Positions 44,406 to 55,321 of a stretch of DNA of 64,000 nt are shown piece after piece. This DNA is from Phytophthora colocasiae (Eukaryota; Oomycota; Peronosporomycetes; Peronosporales; Peronosporaceae): positions 62,001-126,000 of the forward strand of contig JAGKQI010000003.1 in the NCBI GenBank assembly GCA_018806915.1, given 5' to 3'. The notes beneath the pieces were generated by a model. That model was given only the letters and a program-made list of their open reading frames with translations, searched no databases and was not told where the DNA came from. Positions within the stretch are counted from its first letter, which is position 1, and each line of letters begins with the position of its first letter. Made by a program: the position numbers and the translations under genes.

Positions 44406-44654
44406 TAAAGTGCATGTTGAAGTTATTTCACTTAAATTTTGTATTGCCACACTTGACCAATGATATCGTTTCCTCGGATTCGCTCCCGCTACGCTTGGCA
44501 GCACCTCATTCGTCTTCTGACTCGTGTGGCAGGAAGGTGGCTATGTGGCTACTGAGCCTGAGCTTGGGGTGCTGCTTGTGTGTGTGTTGCTGTTGCTGCT
44601 GCTGCTTCGCGGGTCTCTTCGACGAAGGCAAGGTGTCTCCACTGCCCGTGCCCA
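44406..44654. other. Tail-to-tail gap
   Basis: About 250 bases between the convergent coiled-coil and START-FYVE genes; no gene seen. Contains a Gly/Cys-coding GCTGCTGTT microsatellite. Confidence 0.5.
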
Positions 44655-46601
44655 TTAGGCGGCCCGCTGCGAGGACTTCTCGACCGACTCGCCGCGCACG
44701 CGCGACAGAATCCCACTAAAAAACGGGCGCAAGCCGCCGGCTCCACTGGTAGTGGAGGCGGCAGTGGTAGTAGTGCTGCTGGCGGGCTGATCCTTATCTA
44801 CACTCGCGCGCAGGGTGGACGGCGCACGACTCGACTGCTCGAACGGGCTCTCCGATATGCGCTCAACGGTCGGTAGCTGCATCCCAAACAATCGCTGGTG
44901 TGCTTCGTCAGATAGTGGTGCTGCTGGCTTCGACTCCATTTCTTCCTGATCGTCCGACTCCATGTCCACGTCATCGGTTTCCTCCGTCTGCAGTCGCGGC
45001 ATCTTGGCGGGCGGCCACGGCGTCGTCGGGTCTTCTGGCCGCTCATGTGGGCCTATTGTAGATGAACTCCCTGGAGCTTCATGCACCGAGTCCCGCAAAT
45101 ATCCGATATCGACGGGGTGCTGCTTGTAATTCGACAACCGCTGCGCTGTGATAGCGGCGGCCGCCACCACGTTTGCAGCTGATATCGATGGTCTCGCCCC
45201 GGCCGAAGGAGTCGTGGCTGCACTATTTGCTCCAGATCGAGGCGTAGAGGCGCCGGAGCCAAAGCCAAAGCCAAGGGGTGTGCTGCGGGGAGTGAGATTG
45301 TTGGCGATGTATGATCGTGGAGTGTTGTTTTCGTTGAAGAAGGCGCCGGCGGTGCGCGGGCCCCGTGCATGACTGTGTGCTCGCCCACGCGCATCACTGA
45401 CCGACCGCGTGGACGTTGTGGATCGAATGGAGAGATTAGACTGAGCTGATGCATCAGAATAGGCTGAGGGAGTGCGCGGTCCGCCACCATTAGCCATGTA
45501 AAGATCCATCAGGTTCATCTCGTTGTGCGCAATCGTGCTGCTGGAAGTAACGGAGGACGTAGATATATCTGATGCGTTCTCATCATCGTCTTGTCCACCT
45601 GCCTTTTGAACGCCCATATTACACACCGAGCAGATACGAACGTTCTTTAGCGTGGTTCCTGGCACCTCCACAGACTTGAACACGCTGCATTTGCCACAGA
45701 TTACCTCACCGCAGCTTCGACAGTGATGACGTGGTCGGAACGTGCCAAACGTTCGGCTACATACGGCGCAATGGAGACGCTCATGGTTGGGCACCCATTG
45801 CCTCTTGTCTACGAAGGTGCACGCATTCATCTGCTGTTTGTCTATGATGCGTCGAATCTGCACGATGCTGTTAACAAGCTGCGACTCGGCCGTCTTGAAT
45901 GCCCATTGTGCGGGGAAATAGCCTCCAGGGTCAAACCGTGCAACGTGGTGTACTCGCACTACGTTCGGCTCAGCGCGGTCTATGCGGTACATGTACCCGG
46001 CGAGGATCTTGGCACGAACAAGTCCATGTGAGTTCTCGAGCGACGGGCATTCGTTGATCTCGATCGAGTTGAGAACACGAATGTACATCTCATTGCCAAA
46101 CGAGTCAACAATCTTATCTTGCACCTCGAGACAGCAGTAGTCGCGATGAGATACGATGGGCGTAGGGGTCTTGACAGCGTACCACTTGATGCCAATATAC
46201 CTAAACGGCGTGATCGGGGTGCGTGGAACAATCGTGAGCAGCACGGCAGCATCCATCACAGCAGGGTTCAGCTTCTTCATGAGTCTTTTAAAAAGCGCGT
46301 CGTCGTGAGCTGCATATGCATGTCCAACTTGATCCAGCGAGGCTGAAAGTTGGCCCTTACAGCCCACCTCGGCGACGTTGGACTTGTACGCCTTGGGTCC
46401 GCGCATCTGGCCGAAGTTGCGGTAGATTGCCACCCCCTTCTTCTCACGCATAGGAATCCAGCTATTCTTGTGGCAGTCGCTCAGCGCGAACACCTTGCGA
46501 ATGGACCCCTCAGCGAACTCAATGTACTGGCGCCGCATGTCCTCCGACACGTGCACGTTAGTATTGAAAAAGCCCTTGGGTAGTGGCAGGGACGTCGACA
46601 T
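44655..46601 (-). CDS. START-like plus FYVE zinc-finger protein, 648 aa
   Basis: ATG at 46601, single exon. Residues 1-255 form a START-like lipid-binding domain as found in the large oomycete FYVE family ('GVAIYRNFGQ', 'PFRYIGIKWYAVK', 'VSHRDYCCLEVQD', 'GYFPAQWAFKTAESQLVNSI'). Residues 269-330 are a FYVE finger: WVPNHERLHCAVC, RPRHHCRSCGEVICGKC (the R+HHCRxCG phosphoinositide-binding motif) and CSVC, giving eight zinc ligands. FYVE domains bind PI3P on endosomes. The WxxD element is WVPNHE, a slight variant. The C-terminal half is disordered and Ser/Thr/Ala-rich. Likely an endosomal lipid-trafficking or signalling adaptor. Confidence 0.92.
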   Translation of the reverse strand: MSTSLPLPKGFFNTNVHVSEDMRRQYIEFAEGSIRKVFALSDCHKNSWIPMREKKGVAIYRNFGQMRGPKAYKSNVAEVGCKGQLSASLDQVGHAYAAHDDALFKRLMKKLNPAVMDAAVLLTIVPRTPITPFRYIGIKWYAVKTPTPIVSHRDYCCLEVQDKIVDSFGNEMYIRVLNSIEINECPSLENSHGLVRAKILAGYMYRIDRAEPNVVRVHHVARFDPGGYFPAQWAFKTAESQLVNSIVQIRRIIDKQQMNACTFVDKRQWVPNHERLHCAVCSRTFGTFRPRHHCRSCGEVICGKCSVFKSVEVPGTTLKNVRICSVCNMGVQKAGGQDDDENASDISTSSVTSSSTIAHNEMNLMDLYMANGGGPRTPSAYSDASAQSNLSIRSTTSTRSVSDARGRAHSHARGPRTAGAFFNENNTPRSYIANNLTPRSTPLGFGFGSGASTPRSGANSAATTPSAGARPSISAANVVAAAAITAQRLSNYKQHPVDIGYLRDSVHEAPGSSSTIGPHERPEDPTTPWPPAKMPRLQTEETDDVDMESDDQEEMESKPAAPLSDEAHQRLFGMQLPTVERISESPFEQSSRAPSTLRASVDKDQPASSTTTTAASTTSGAGGLRPFFSGILSRVRGESVEKSSQRAA

Positions 46602-47054
46602 GGCGGGGGCGACTGTACTGCAAGTGTCCTAGCGGCTCGTAAAGGTAGAGTGGCAGCGCAGCCGCGGCGAAATGCGGATATTGTGCCGTCGCGTGTCGAG
46701 CTGTTGTCTTCTGGGGTCGCTGGGCGTAACTGGCGCCGATCTCGTCACTGCGGCAGCACCAGACGGCGTTCGATAGTCGAGAGCTGATGCGGCACGCAGG
46801 AGCGTACGAGTCGAATAAAAAATTTGTGGCCAATCACGACGTTCACGACGTGGTCTGATTTGGACTGACTACACGCTTTCGATTGACGGATGTGGCCGAA
46901 TTCCGCCTGCGCAGAGGAGCGGCAGCTCTAATGTCTGGCACCGGTACCGCAACACAGAGTAGAATCCGCATCGCAGCTCTTCACTGTAAAAGCTGCTGCA
47001 GAGCTGCCACAGAGCTGCTGTTGGCCCAACAGTCCCAGTTTAGAAATGCCTGTT
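46602..47054. other. Intergenic region upstream of START-FYVE gene
   Basis: About 450 bases with no supported gene: promoter side of the START-FYVE gene and left flank of the putative DNA transposon. A GCAGAGCTGCCACAGAGCTGCTG short repeat occurs near 46994. Confidence 0.45.
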
Positions 47055-47088
47055 ATATGAGACTGCGTCAAACAAAATAATACTAATG
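47055..47088 (+). repeat. Left terminal inverted repeat of a putative DNA transposon
   Basis: 34 bases beginning ATATGAGAC and ending TAATG. The reverse complement of 49865-49898 has the same first nine and last eight or more bases and a shared ACAAAAT centre, with about six mismatches. The exact outer end is not defined. Confidence 0.6.
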
Positions 47089-47443
47089 AACCTAAGTACG
47101 AATCGCGATTTAAGGGTACCATTCGAAAGAAGGGTGTCTCCTCTTCGTTTTGAGACCATGTAGAGCTCCAGGAACCAAATACGAACCGAGCAGTGCCCTG
47201 TTAAAAATATATCTCCTGTCCCAGACCAAAAACACGATTTTTTTTATTGGCTACTTAGATGTAAAATTACACGGCGGAGCCAATGGTAATGCTGTTTTCT
47301 TCAGATTCGTATCAGAACATTGTTAAATTTTGAATTACGTGCTGATTTTCAGAATAGTGACACTGGTCTCGATAAGTATCATTTTGTTTTCACCCTGAAC
47401 ACTAGCATCATTTTGGTTGAGCCTGCTACAGAGACACCGATCT

Positions 47444-49690
47444 TCACTTGCGTGACTTCTTCGGCGTAGGGCGAGCATCAATATCAGTCTCCCTGCCACG
47501 TCGATCCTGGTTCGCCTTTGCGCTGGCAGCCATAGCAGCACGGTGCTCTCGACGAGCTTGTTTGGCTGTTTTTGCATCTACTTTCTCCTGATCACTTGGT
47601 GCAGCGTAGATCCAATTTGCTTGGTGCTCTTCAGGGACGTAGGGTCCGATTTTGCTATGCAGCTCCAGCATTTTCTCAGTATTGCGAGGGGGAGGACTCA
47701 AGTCTTCCAAGAAGTGTGTGAACATCCGTGCCACTTTCTCAGGCTCCGTGAGGCGTCCGTCAACTTTACGCCGTAGATCTTGTACCACAGGTTCATTGTC
47801 CGGTCCTTTGCGACACAATACAACTCCAGGTTGGTCTTGAACTGCCGTAAATATCTGGTACTGCTGTACCCCCACCAGCGTCTTGTATAATTCAGCAACC
47901 AGTGGTTTGTAGCTCTTGAAAAACGTATTTCCACGCGAAATGTGCACCGTAGTGTTGGTTGTAGCCGAACCGTTCACAGCAGAGACGATGTCGTCCAAAA
48001 TCCAGCAGTCTTGACGAGCTACATGCTTCCTAATGTGGCCGAAGCCACGGTCACAAGAGTTTTTTGTATGGCCTTTCACAAAAAATTTGTAGTCGACCCG
48101 CTCAAAGACACCCATGTGGACTTGCGCCAGTAAAAACTTGATAACGTGATTGTTCTTGTTCTGGCCTGAGCAGTTGTCCGCGTAGACAATAAGTCGTTTC
48201 TTTCCGGCTGGAAGCAGCACAGTACGGATGAAGTGCTGTAGCATCGAGTTTATTTGGTCGCTGCCTTTCCCACTGGCAAACTCGTCGTAGACATAGTTGG
48301 TCTGCGTCCCTTCATTCTCATAAAAGATGCCAAAGACGCTCACAGCAAGCAATGAACAAAAATACCACTGCGATGGTGTTGACGTGACCGACGGAACCGT
48401 CAAATTCTGCGAGAAGTCCATGACGATCACAGCCAAATCCTTGCTGATGTCACCCTCTTTATGGATGTCACCTTTGTCCTTCTTGTACTCTCGTCTAATG
48501 TTTATAGTAAATCAAATTGATATTAGTATCCAAACGCAAATCAAAATGATACCTATCGCTACTTACCTCATTCGACGTGCAGACTCTGTGTGTCGACCCA
48601 ACTCTTCAGTTTGCTCTGCGGTTGCTCCGTGGCGCATGCGTGTCTGGTACACGGAACACAGATCGCAGACGTTTGACTGTGCGGACCGGATCTTGATCTT
48701 AGGGCAGTGGATGGACAAAAGCTTCCTGAACGTTGAGCGGGCGGGCTCATTGACACGTAGACCTTTAGCCACGTACTTGTGCATCTCATCGTAGAGAACG
48801 TCCCAGGTAAAGGTAGGTGGTAGAAGGGTGTAGTCTTCTCGACTGTAGTATTTGTTCACAACGCCGTCCTTGGTCTTCTGCATGCGAACTCTTACGGGCA
48901 CCACCTCGCCAACCTCAGAAGCGAACTCCTTGAACCACCGCACGAGCCACACTGCGTCGATGGTGGACGCGTTCTTGTTCAGCTTGTTACCGTGCTCCTT
49001 TGTGGCTATGTTCCCTTCACGGACGCGGCGCTTGTAGCGTTGCACAGTAAGTGGCTGCACGCCAAGACAGTGGGCAAAAGCGGTACGGCAAACATGGCCT
49101 ACGAACGGCAGATAGAAGTGGAACTTCTCGCGCTCACCAGTACCACGACGTCTTGATGCAGTATCCGTCTGCATTAGGACGCCTATAAGGGTTAGAATGC
49201 AGGTAGTCTTCTCGGCCTTGGTCATTTGACCAAGAGAACACGTCAGCCACTCAAGCTCCTTGGCCTTCCCCTCAAGACAGCGCCGCTTGCACTTGTCTGC
49301 GCTAATCAGGCCTGCAACTTGCTGCTGAAGATCGACGTCGTACAAATTGATGCTAATGTCCTCTTCCTCAGCTTCACTTCCAACGCTCTCCCCAGTCACC
49401 ACATCATCCGCTTCCATATCCTCGCTGCCACTCCAGTCCTCGTCATCACTGTCGTCAGGCTCGTCGACATCTTCCTCTCCGCTTGCATCATTGGCGTCTT
49501 CACGCTCGGTGGACAGCTCTAGCTCTGTGTCCTGCGCGAGCTGGATGCGAACAGCTTGAGAGTCCTCTGAAGGGCTGCTGAAGAGTACAGAAGTTAGCGC
49601 ATCTGTTCCAGAAGGGCTGCTGGTTAGTGGCGCTTCCGGAGAAGCAAACTCTTGAGAGGGCGAAGGCGGACGTGGTAGTTGACGGAGCAT
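47444..49690 (-). CDS. DUF7869-type protein, probable RNase H-fold (DDE-like) transposase, 724 aa
   Basis: Two exons: 49690-48567 and 48494-47444; intron 48495-48566 (72 bp), 2175 bases in phase. N-terminus: Ser/Pro then acidic disordered region (to about 110); then a helical region with 'VCRTAFAHCLGVQPLTVQRYKRRV', which looks like a helix-turn-helix, and a CDLC pair. The C-terminal half has a conserved series: IVMDFSQNLTVPS (Asp 400), LIVYADNCSGQNKNN (Asp 480), GHTKNSCDRGFGHIRK (Asp 522). Their spacing suits an RNase H-fold nuclease. From memory this matches the DUF7869 family, widespread in oomycetes and some animals. The tail is basic (PKKSRK). Intact; with the flanking inverted repeats it is probably a transposase, possibly domesticated. 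Confidence 0.8.
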
Positions 49691-49864
49691 CTTGCGCGGA
49701 GACTAGTATCTTGTTGTTGGGTCTGTTAGAACAATGAGAGAGCTCAGTTTAGTGACAGTTTGGATTTTCAAATCACTAATCGCTTGATTTCTCGAAACTT
49801 CGTTTAAATCCGAAAAACGATGGCCTAACTTTAAACACGATTATCTCGATAACTCTAAATGGCG

Positions 49865-49898
49865 CATTAGTATCATTTTGTTTTGGACGGTCTCATAT
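49865..49898 (-). repeat. Right terminal inverted repeat of the putative DNA transposon
   Basis: Inverse partner of 47055-47088. It contains TATCATTTTGTTTTGGACGG, repeated in part inside the element. Confidence 0.6.
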
Positions 49899-50102
49899 TT
49901 ATCAAAAAAATAGCGAGTCTAGCCCATGATTTTAATCGTTCGGTTTATATATAAGTCAGACGTATTTAAACTTACAAACCCCGTATGCACATAACGTTCA
50001 CGCATTTCATATCAAACGATCCCCTCCTCCGATATCTTCTTGTCTTTTTGCCAGTTGGCCTACCGGCATTCTCTTGTCAAAGGCGGCTATATTTCATAGT
50101 GG
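49899..50102. other. Flank between DNA transposon and tRNA array
   Basis: About 200 AT-rich bases with no gene; the tRNA-array sequence starts near 50103 (AAAGAGAGAGTGCAATG). Confidence 0.5.
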
Positions 50103-50187
50103 AAAGAGAGAGTGCAATGTTTGCGTGTTGTGTCTTGTTGTTTTGTGTTGTGTTTGTGATTTTGTGTGTGGTGGTAGTGTTCAGCCT

Positions 50188-50218
50188 TCCCATATAAGTC
50201 TAGGCGGTTAGGATAGCT
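50188..50218 (+). pseudogene. 5' half of tRNA-Glu, split by a Copia element
   Basis: Acceptor and D-arm sequence TCCCATATAAGTCTAGG... with one extra A compared with the intact copies, ending GGATAGCT where the Copia LTR starts. The matching 3' half is at 55742-55785, inverted. Not functional. Confidence 0.88.
50214..50218. repeat. Copia target-site duplication, left (TAGCT)
   Basis: Same five bases as 55550-55554. Five bp is the usual Ty1/Copia duplication length. Confidence 0.85.
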
Positions 50219-50446
50219 TGTCGGAGTACTACTCCTATTACTATTGATATGCTCGCTGTTGATAAGATCTCTAGGTTGCATGCTATAAATATACATTGGG
50301 TCAGTGCGACTTGTGCCTCTTGAGCTAGAGAGCGGCATGACTTCCAGTTCCGCCACCTCCTGCCCAAGCAGCACAAGTCTAGACCCGGAGGCTTTGCTAC
50401 CTCCCTCTCGTGTTCTTCCTACCTCTGCAATGACCATCAATTGACA
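50219..50446 (+). repeat. Copia 5' LTR
   Basis: 228 bp, the same length as the 3' LTR. Contains GCTATAAATATA near 50283, a probable TATA box. Confidence 0.92.
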
Positions 50447-50459
50447 GGTTATGAGCCCA
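50447..50459 (+). other. Copia primer-binding site for an internal initiator-tRNA segment
   Basis: GGTTATGAGCCCA directly follows the LTR. It is complementary to the anticodon stem-loop of eukaryotic initiator tRNA-Met (...TGGGCTCATAACC...), not to a tRNA 3' end. Drosophila copia uses such a half-tRNA primer. The ATG in this site (50451) opens the gag frame. Confidence 0.75.
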
Positions 50460-51363
50460 AATAAGGTTACGCCTCGCCTCCGTAGGACGTCTGACCAGTC
50501 TGAGGTCAGTAAAGACTCATACCGGGAAGATGACGAGCATGGAAATTCGTTGGGAGATGACGAAGAGCAGCAGTTCTCAGTTAAGCGGTACGGCTAAGAA
50601 AGCAACGTCCTTGGCCTCGTCATCAAGTGGTGAGAGCTCAAGTGCTGACTCAAGCGACTCGGAGAGTGAGAACTCAAGCTCAGACAGTGGGCGTGAAAAG
50701 AAGCGTAAACGTTCTCGAGGTAAGAAAAGGAGCAGCCGTAAACATTCCCGGAAATCAACACAAGATTATTCAAACTTAGAGGTGCCCAAGCTCACTGGGG
50801 CTGATGATTACGAGCTGTGGCGCACGATGATTGAACTCAAGCTCAAAGTGCAGAAATTGTGGAAAATTGTCACCGAACAAGCGGTGAAAAAGGGATCATG
50901 GAGGACTAGCAAGAAGCGGCGCTTTGAAATGCGCTGGTTGAAGGCACAGGAAACAATTGCAGGATTGATTGGCCCGAGGCTTGCTGGACGTTATCGTCGG
51001 TTGGTAGTGAATTGCAATCCTGTTTCTCGTTTTCAAGAGATAGAGAAAGAATACAATGCAGGCAGTGCGGTCAAGAATGATATCTTGATCAAGAGCGCAA
51101 TGTTTACTCGCAAACTGGCTCGAGGCTAACGTGTTGACACCTGCATCGCAGTGATGAAACTACAGGAGGATTTAGTTACGCTCGGATTTCCACTGGAGGA
51201 TGCTGAACTGGCTCGTTTACTGTTGACTAATGCCCTTGAAGTATTTCCTGATCTCAGCAATGAGCTTGTAGCTGCTCGAATGAAACGAACCGTGTTAGAA
51301 GTTGGTCGTGTTCGTGGACGTCTTTTGGCAAGAGAACAAGAAGAAAATATGCGTGGTACGTAA
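50451..51363 (+). pseudogene. Copia gag
   Basis: From the ATG inside the primer site the frame reads MSPNKVTPRLRRTSD and an acidic stretch to a stop at 50597. The next frame (from about 50560) has a Ser/Asp-rich and Lys/Arg-rich region, then 'VPKLTGADDYELWRTMIELKLK', the standard Copia gag core (UBN2-like), an in-frame TAA at 51127-51129, and 'GFPLEDAELARLLLTNAL' to 51363. Packs element RNA; broken here. Confidence 0.8.
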
Positions 51364-51379
51364 GTTTCACATAATCCGG

Positions 51380-51999
51380 CGACTTCTCAATTCAGCTCAA
51401 GGGGGTGGACGAATTCTCCAGATTGTAGACGACCGATCTCCAACTCGTCAACATGCTGGAAGAGGCGATATTACAAGAGGGAAACGCTTTTCTGGTCATC
51501 AAAGCCATCACCGTTCTGTCCGTAGTGGTATGGATCGCCGTCCGTGCTCTATCTGCAATCAGCTTGGTCACTGGTACCGAGAATGCCCAAGAAACAACAA
51601 ACATATAATGGGCGCCAACGTGATGGTTACAACGGCCGGTCCAAGTCTGGTGGCCGTGGAGGACATCGTGGTAATGATACGACTGGTCCAATAGAGCTAA
51701 TGGTGTCCTTGGATAGTTCACCGCAGATGAATACGTGCAGTCAAACAGAATGGTGTCTGGACAGTGAAGCTCAGGTGAATATCTGTGGAGATCTGTCTTG
51801 TTTTGTGGAGATAACTACGGTTAGCAATGGTCGTGTAATGCGCTGTGTCAATGGAAGCACGGAAAACGTCAATCAGAAAGGCTCAGTGGAGTTATTCGTA
51901 GTTAATCAACGTACAGGTCGAAGGGAACACAGGATTCTTTCCGATGTATACTACGTTCCTGATGCAATAGCCAATTTGATCTCGCTCGATTATATGTAG
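51380..51999 (+). pseudogene. Copia nucleocapsid knuckle and protease
   Basis: One frame carries CSICNQLGHWYREC, a perfect CX2CX4HX4C knuckle (about 51547-51590). The overlapping next frame has the protease: EWCLDSEAQVNICGD, where Copia proteases have LDSGA. The Gly to Glu change beside the catalytic Asp would inactivate it. 'DVYYVPDAIANLISL' is the usual C-terminal strand. Stop at 51999. Confidence 0.78.
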
Positions 52000-52003
52000 T
52001 CGC

Positions 52004-53123
52004 TTGGATATTTCCTGTCGATGGCAAAAGACCAGTCTGCCTGCTTCTTGGATAAGTCTCGAATCTCACTACAATTCAAAAAGGTTGATGGTATTTGTCG
52101 AATCGAGTCGGTCAAACCACAAGGTCAGCAAACGGAAGCCGTCTGCAATGCGATTCTGCGATCCAACAGCTCGCAGTCGTTGTCGCTCTGGCTCACGCCA
52201 GTTCAGAAACAATAAGGAATATGGCGAAGAATCAAATTGTCAATGGCCTGTAGACCAACAACAAGACGTTTGGGGACTGTGACTGTCTTCCGTGTATCAA
52301 GGGCAAGAAGGTTCGAATGACTTACCGAGAAAGAAGAAAATGTGCGAAGAAGCCGCTGCAAAAGCTTCAAGTAGATGTGTGCACAGTCAATGAGTTGACA
52401 CTGGATGGGTGTAATTGCTTCCTACTCGTTGTGGATGAGTACTCACGGTACAAGTGGATATTCATACTGAAGCAGAAGAGCGAAGCAAAAGAGCACATCA
52501 TTGCTCTTGTTAACCGTCTTCACGTCAAGAACAGAGAGAATAACTGGCGGGTTGAAGAAATTCATTCGGATCAAGTTGGTGAATTCGATAACTCCGTACT
52601 CCAGGAATTTAGCAGCTCGGAAGGAATCTCATTGACCACGACGAATGGGTATACGCCACAAGAAAATGGAATTGTCGAGCGCGCTAATGGCATTGTTCTC
52701 CCGAAAGTACGGTCTCTTTTGCACATGACGAACCTACCAGAAAGTCTGTGGGGTGAAGCAGCATTGCACGTGGTACATACGATGAATGTGACGGCTTCGC
52801 GAGTCATTCAGGGTATTACACCGCATGAAAAGCTTTCTGGTGAGCGTCCAGATGTATCGTGGCTAAGAACGTGGGGTTCTCTTTGTTGATTTCACATAGG
52901 TAGTGGATCGAGGACGAGAAAGAAGAAGTTATCTTCTCGAATGGGAGTTGTGATTCTCGTTGGTTATTCTCCTGCAACGAATGGATATAAAGTGATAGAT
53001 TTGACCTCAGGGGGAGTTTCAACTCATCGTGAGGAAAATATGGTGTGGGCTGAAGATTACATTGTTGGCCCGAGATGCTACTGGCGAATGTGTATGGTCA
53101 TGGTGACCATCAGCTTCCAATAA
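52004..53123 (+). pseudogene. Copia integrase
   Basis: Starts with a decayed pre-integrase part (CLPCIKGK). Core in the frame 52317-52889: LQVDVCTV (Asp), EIHSDQVGEFDN (Asp), YTPQENGIVERANG (Glu), 'ALWGE'-type SLWGEAALHVVHTMN. The D,D,E triad is complete. A TGA/TAG after 'TWGSLC' and a frame change break it; the end of the domain ('VGYSPATNGYKVIDL') is read to 53123. Confidence 0.85.
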
Positions 53124-53138
53124 GAGTCGATCGTTCCT

Positions 53139-55002
53139 ATGCAGATGCAAATTGAAGATGTGGTGAAGTTAGATTCAGTGAAAAAGAGTGTGTTCGAGCC
53201 GCAAATTACGCAGATGAGCTCATCAAGCGGCCCTGCAGAAGCAACAACCGTGGCAAACTCACCTGAAACCAACAGCCAAAATTCACCTACAGGACAAGTC
53301 GTGATGCAGCATTCACCTCGGAACACAACCGTTGGTGAACATGACACAGTTTCTCGACATCAAGTCTCACGGTTTGGTAGAAAGAGGAAGCGCAATTCCC
53401 AGTTCAATGACTTTGAACTTAATCTCGTCACTCCGTGCAAATCCAGTAAATGGCTACAAGAGTTACAGAATTCTGGCGGTTCTCAAGCTCGATTACATGC
53501 TCGAGATGTCCCGAATCCGACTACTTACAAAATGGCGGTCAAATCACAGTATGCTGAGCAGTGGAAGGCAGCGATGGAGGAGGAATTAGCTTCGTTGCGT
53601 CGACATGGAATCTGGATTATTGTGGACCGAGGCTCGGCTGGGAAGTCAACGGTGATAACTAATCGCTGGTTATTGACGGTAAAGAAGGATGAGCAGGGCT
53701 TTGTAATACGCTTCAAGGCCAGACTTGTTATCCACGGATTTAAACAGCGTTTTGGAATCAACTATAACGAGACGTTTGCGCCGGTAATTCGATTTGACAC
53801 AATTCGAGCGGCTGTGTATTTTGCAGTCCTACGTGGATGGCTGGTTTTGCAGTATGACGTGAAAACAGCGTTTCTTCACGGTACTCTGTCCGAGGTTGTC
53901 TTTATGGAGCTACCGCAGGGCTGTGGTTCGCCTGGTAATACCAAAATTTGCAGATTGGTCAAGTCGTTGTACGGTCTTAAACAAGCTCCCCATGTCTAGA
54001 ACAAAACCCTGCATCGGCATCTCGTGGCAATTGGCTTTACTCGTCTCGAAAGTGATCATGGCCTCTATGCACTACACGAGAAGGGGGAGATTACAATGCT
54101 GCTTACGGTCTATGTGGACGACTTGCTCCTCATGGGTACGAGTGACGCTGCGAGTTGATTACGGCTCAATTGGCATCCAGTTTTGAGCTAGTTGCTCTTG
54201 GACCTGTGAAATATCTGCTTGGGGTCGAAGTGACATTCGACAGAGAGCTGAACACGATATTCTTTAGCCAAACAGCATATATTGAGGAGCTACTGCGTCC
54301 GTTCCACATGAATGACTGTAATGGGGTTGCAACCCCAGAAAGCAGCTCGACTGAAGTTGTTCGTGAGCAGAATGATAGCAGCCAATCAAGTTCACTACCT
54401 TACTGAGAAATTGTTGGAGCACTTCAGTATCTCGTGTCAGGCTCAAGACCGGACATTGCTCACGTGATGCGTTGACTCGGACAACATATGGCCAACTTTG
54501 GTACCGATCATTTTGCGCAAGCGAAGCGTGTCCTAAGATATCTTAAAGGTACCAAAGACTACGGGCTGAAAATGCAAGTCTCGGGATCTGCTGAGGTGGA
54601 ACTCCTGAGGCTCGAAGCCTACACAGACGCTGACTACGCCAATGACCAACAGGACCGACAGTCTGTGAGCGGCTATGTCACTATGATTAATGGTAGTGCG
54701 GTCTCGTACGGATCACGGAAACAAGGCTGAAAGCTCAAAGTACGATGGAAGCAGAATATGTAGCCATGAATGAAGGAGCTCGGGACGTCATGTGGTTGCG
54801 AGGCCTGTGTGACGAGCTGAAGTGGATATACGATATTCCGACATTGTGGTGCGATAATACGGCGGCTCTATCTCTATCAAAGCACCCGCGCGACCTCGGT
54901 GAACGCAAGCTCATTGCAGTTCGACACTGTCGTACAGATCAGACGCTTGCCCGTATTAGGTTCGTGCAGTTCAGAGGTATGCTGGGCGTGTGTCGCCGAT
55001 AG
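53139..55002 (+). pseudogene. Copia reverse transcriptase and RNase H
   Basis: RT: 'EQWKAAMEEELASLRRHG', TNRWLLTVKKDEQG, RFKARLVIHGFKQRFGINYNETFAPV, QYDVKTAFLHG (first Asp), 'SLYGLKQAPHV' followed by a TAG where Trp is usual, then YVDDLLLMG in another frame (about 54112). RNase H: 'YLKGTKDYGL', AYTDADYANDQQDRQSVSGYV, then after a stop 'MEAEYVAMNEGARDVMWLRGL' and 'WCDNTAALSLSKHP'. At least five breaks. Enzymatically dead in this copy. Confidence 0.88.
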
Positions 55003-55321
55003 CAGGAAGGTGGAGCTACAACTACTGACGGTGGTATCGAGAGCTCGACTATGATGGTAGTGATGTTCAGAACCAAATAACAAATCACGAGGGTCGTGAG
55101 GTGGACGAAGGTCGTCACCAATTCTACGGTCGTAAAGTTTGTGGGCAGTGTTCTACGCGATGTTCGAGGCACGAAGTTCGTGCGCGTGTACTAGTATCTC
55201 TTTGTGATGTTCATGAGATGATAGTGAACGAAGGTCGTCTCACCAGTGATAATCACAGTTGACGCTCTTCATCTTTAGTTGCGATGGTCCCTTGCTGGAC
55301 AATATCGCGAGCAAGGGGGAG
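55003..55321 (+). other. Copia 3' untranslated region and polypurine tract
   Basis: About 320 bases without a gene. Repeated CGAAGGTCGT / GGTCGTGAG units occur. GCAAGGGGGAG at 55311-55321 directly precedes the 3' LTR and is the polypurine tract. Confidence 0.65.

Larger units (their letters stand above)
47055..49898 (-). mobile_element. Putative DNA transposon carrying a DUF7869-type gene
   Basis: 2.84 kb framed by imperfect 34-bp inverted repeats around a single intact gene with a DDE-like acidic triad. Extra copies of TATCATTTTG, the core of the right repeat, occur inside near 47378 and 48540, like sub-terminal binding sites. A target duplication was not found, so the true ends may be further out. 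Confidence 0.5.

Noticed and set aside
48852..49559. Plus-strand ORFs opposite the DUF7869-type gene
   Set aside because: They are shadows of the acidic and Ser-rich coding sequence on the minus strand.
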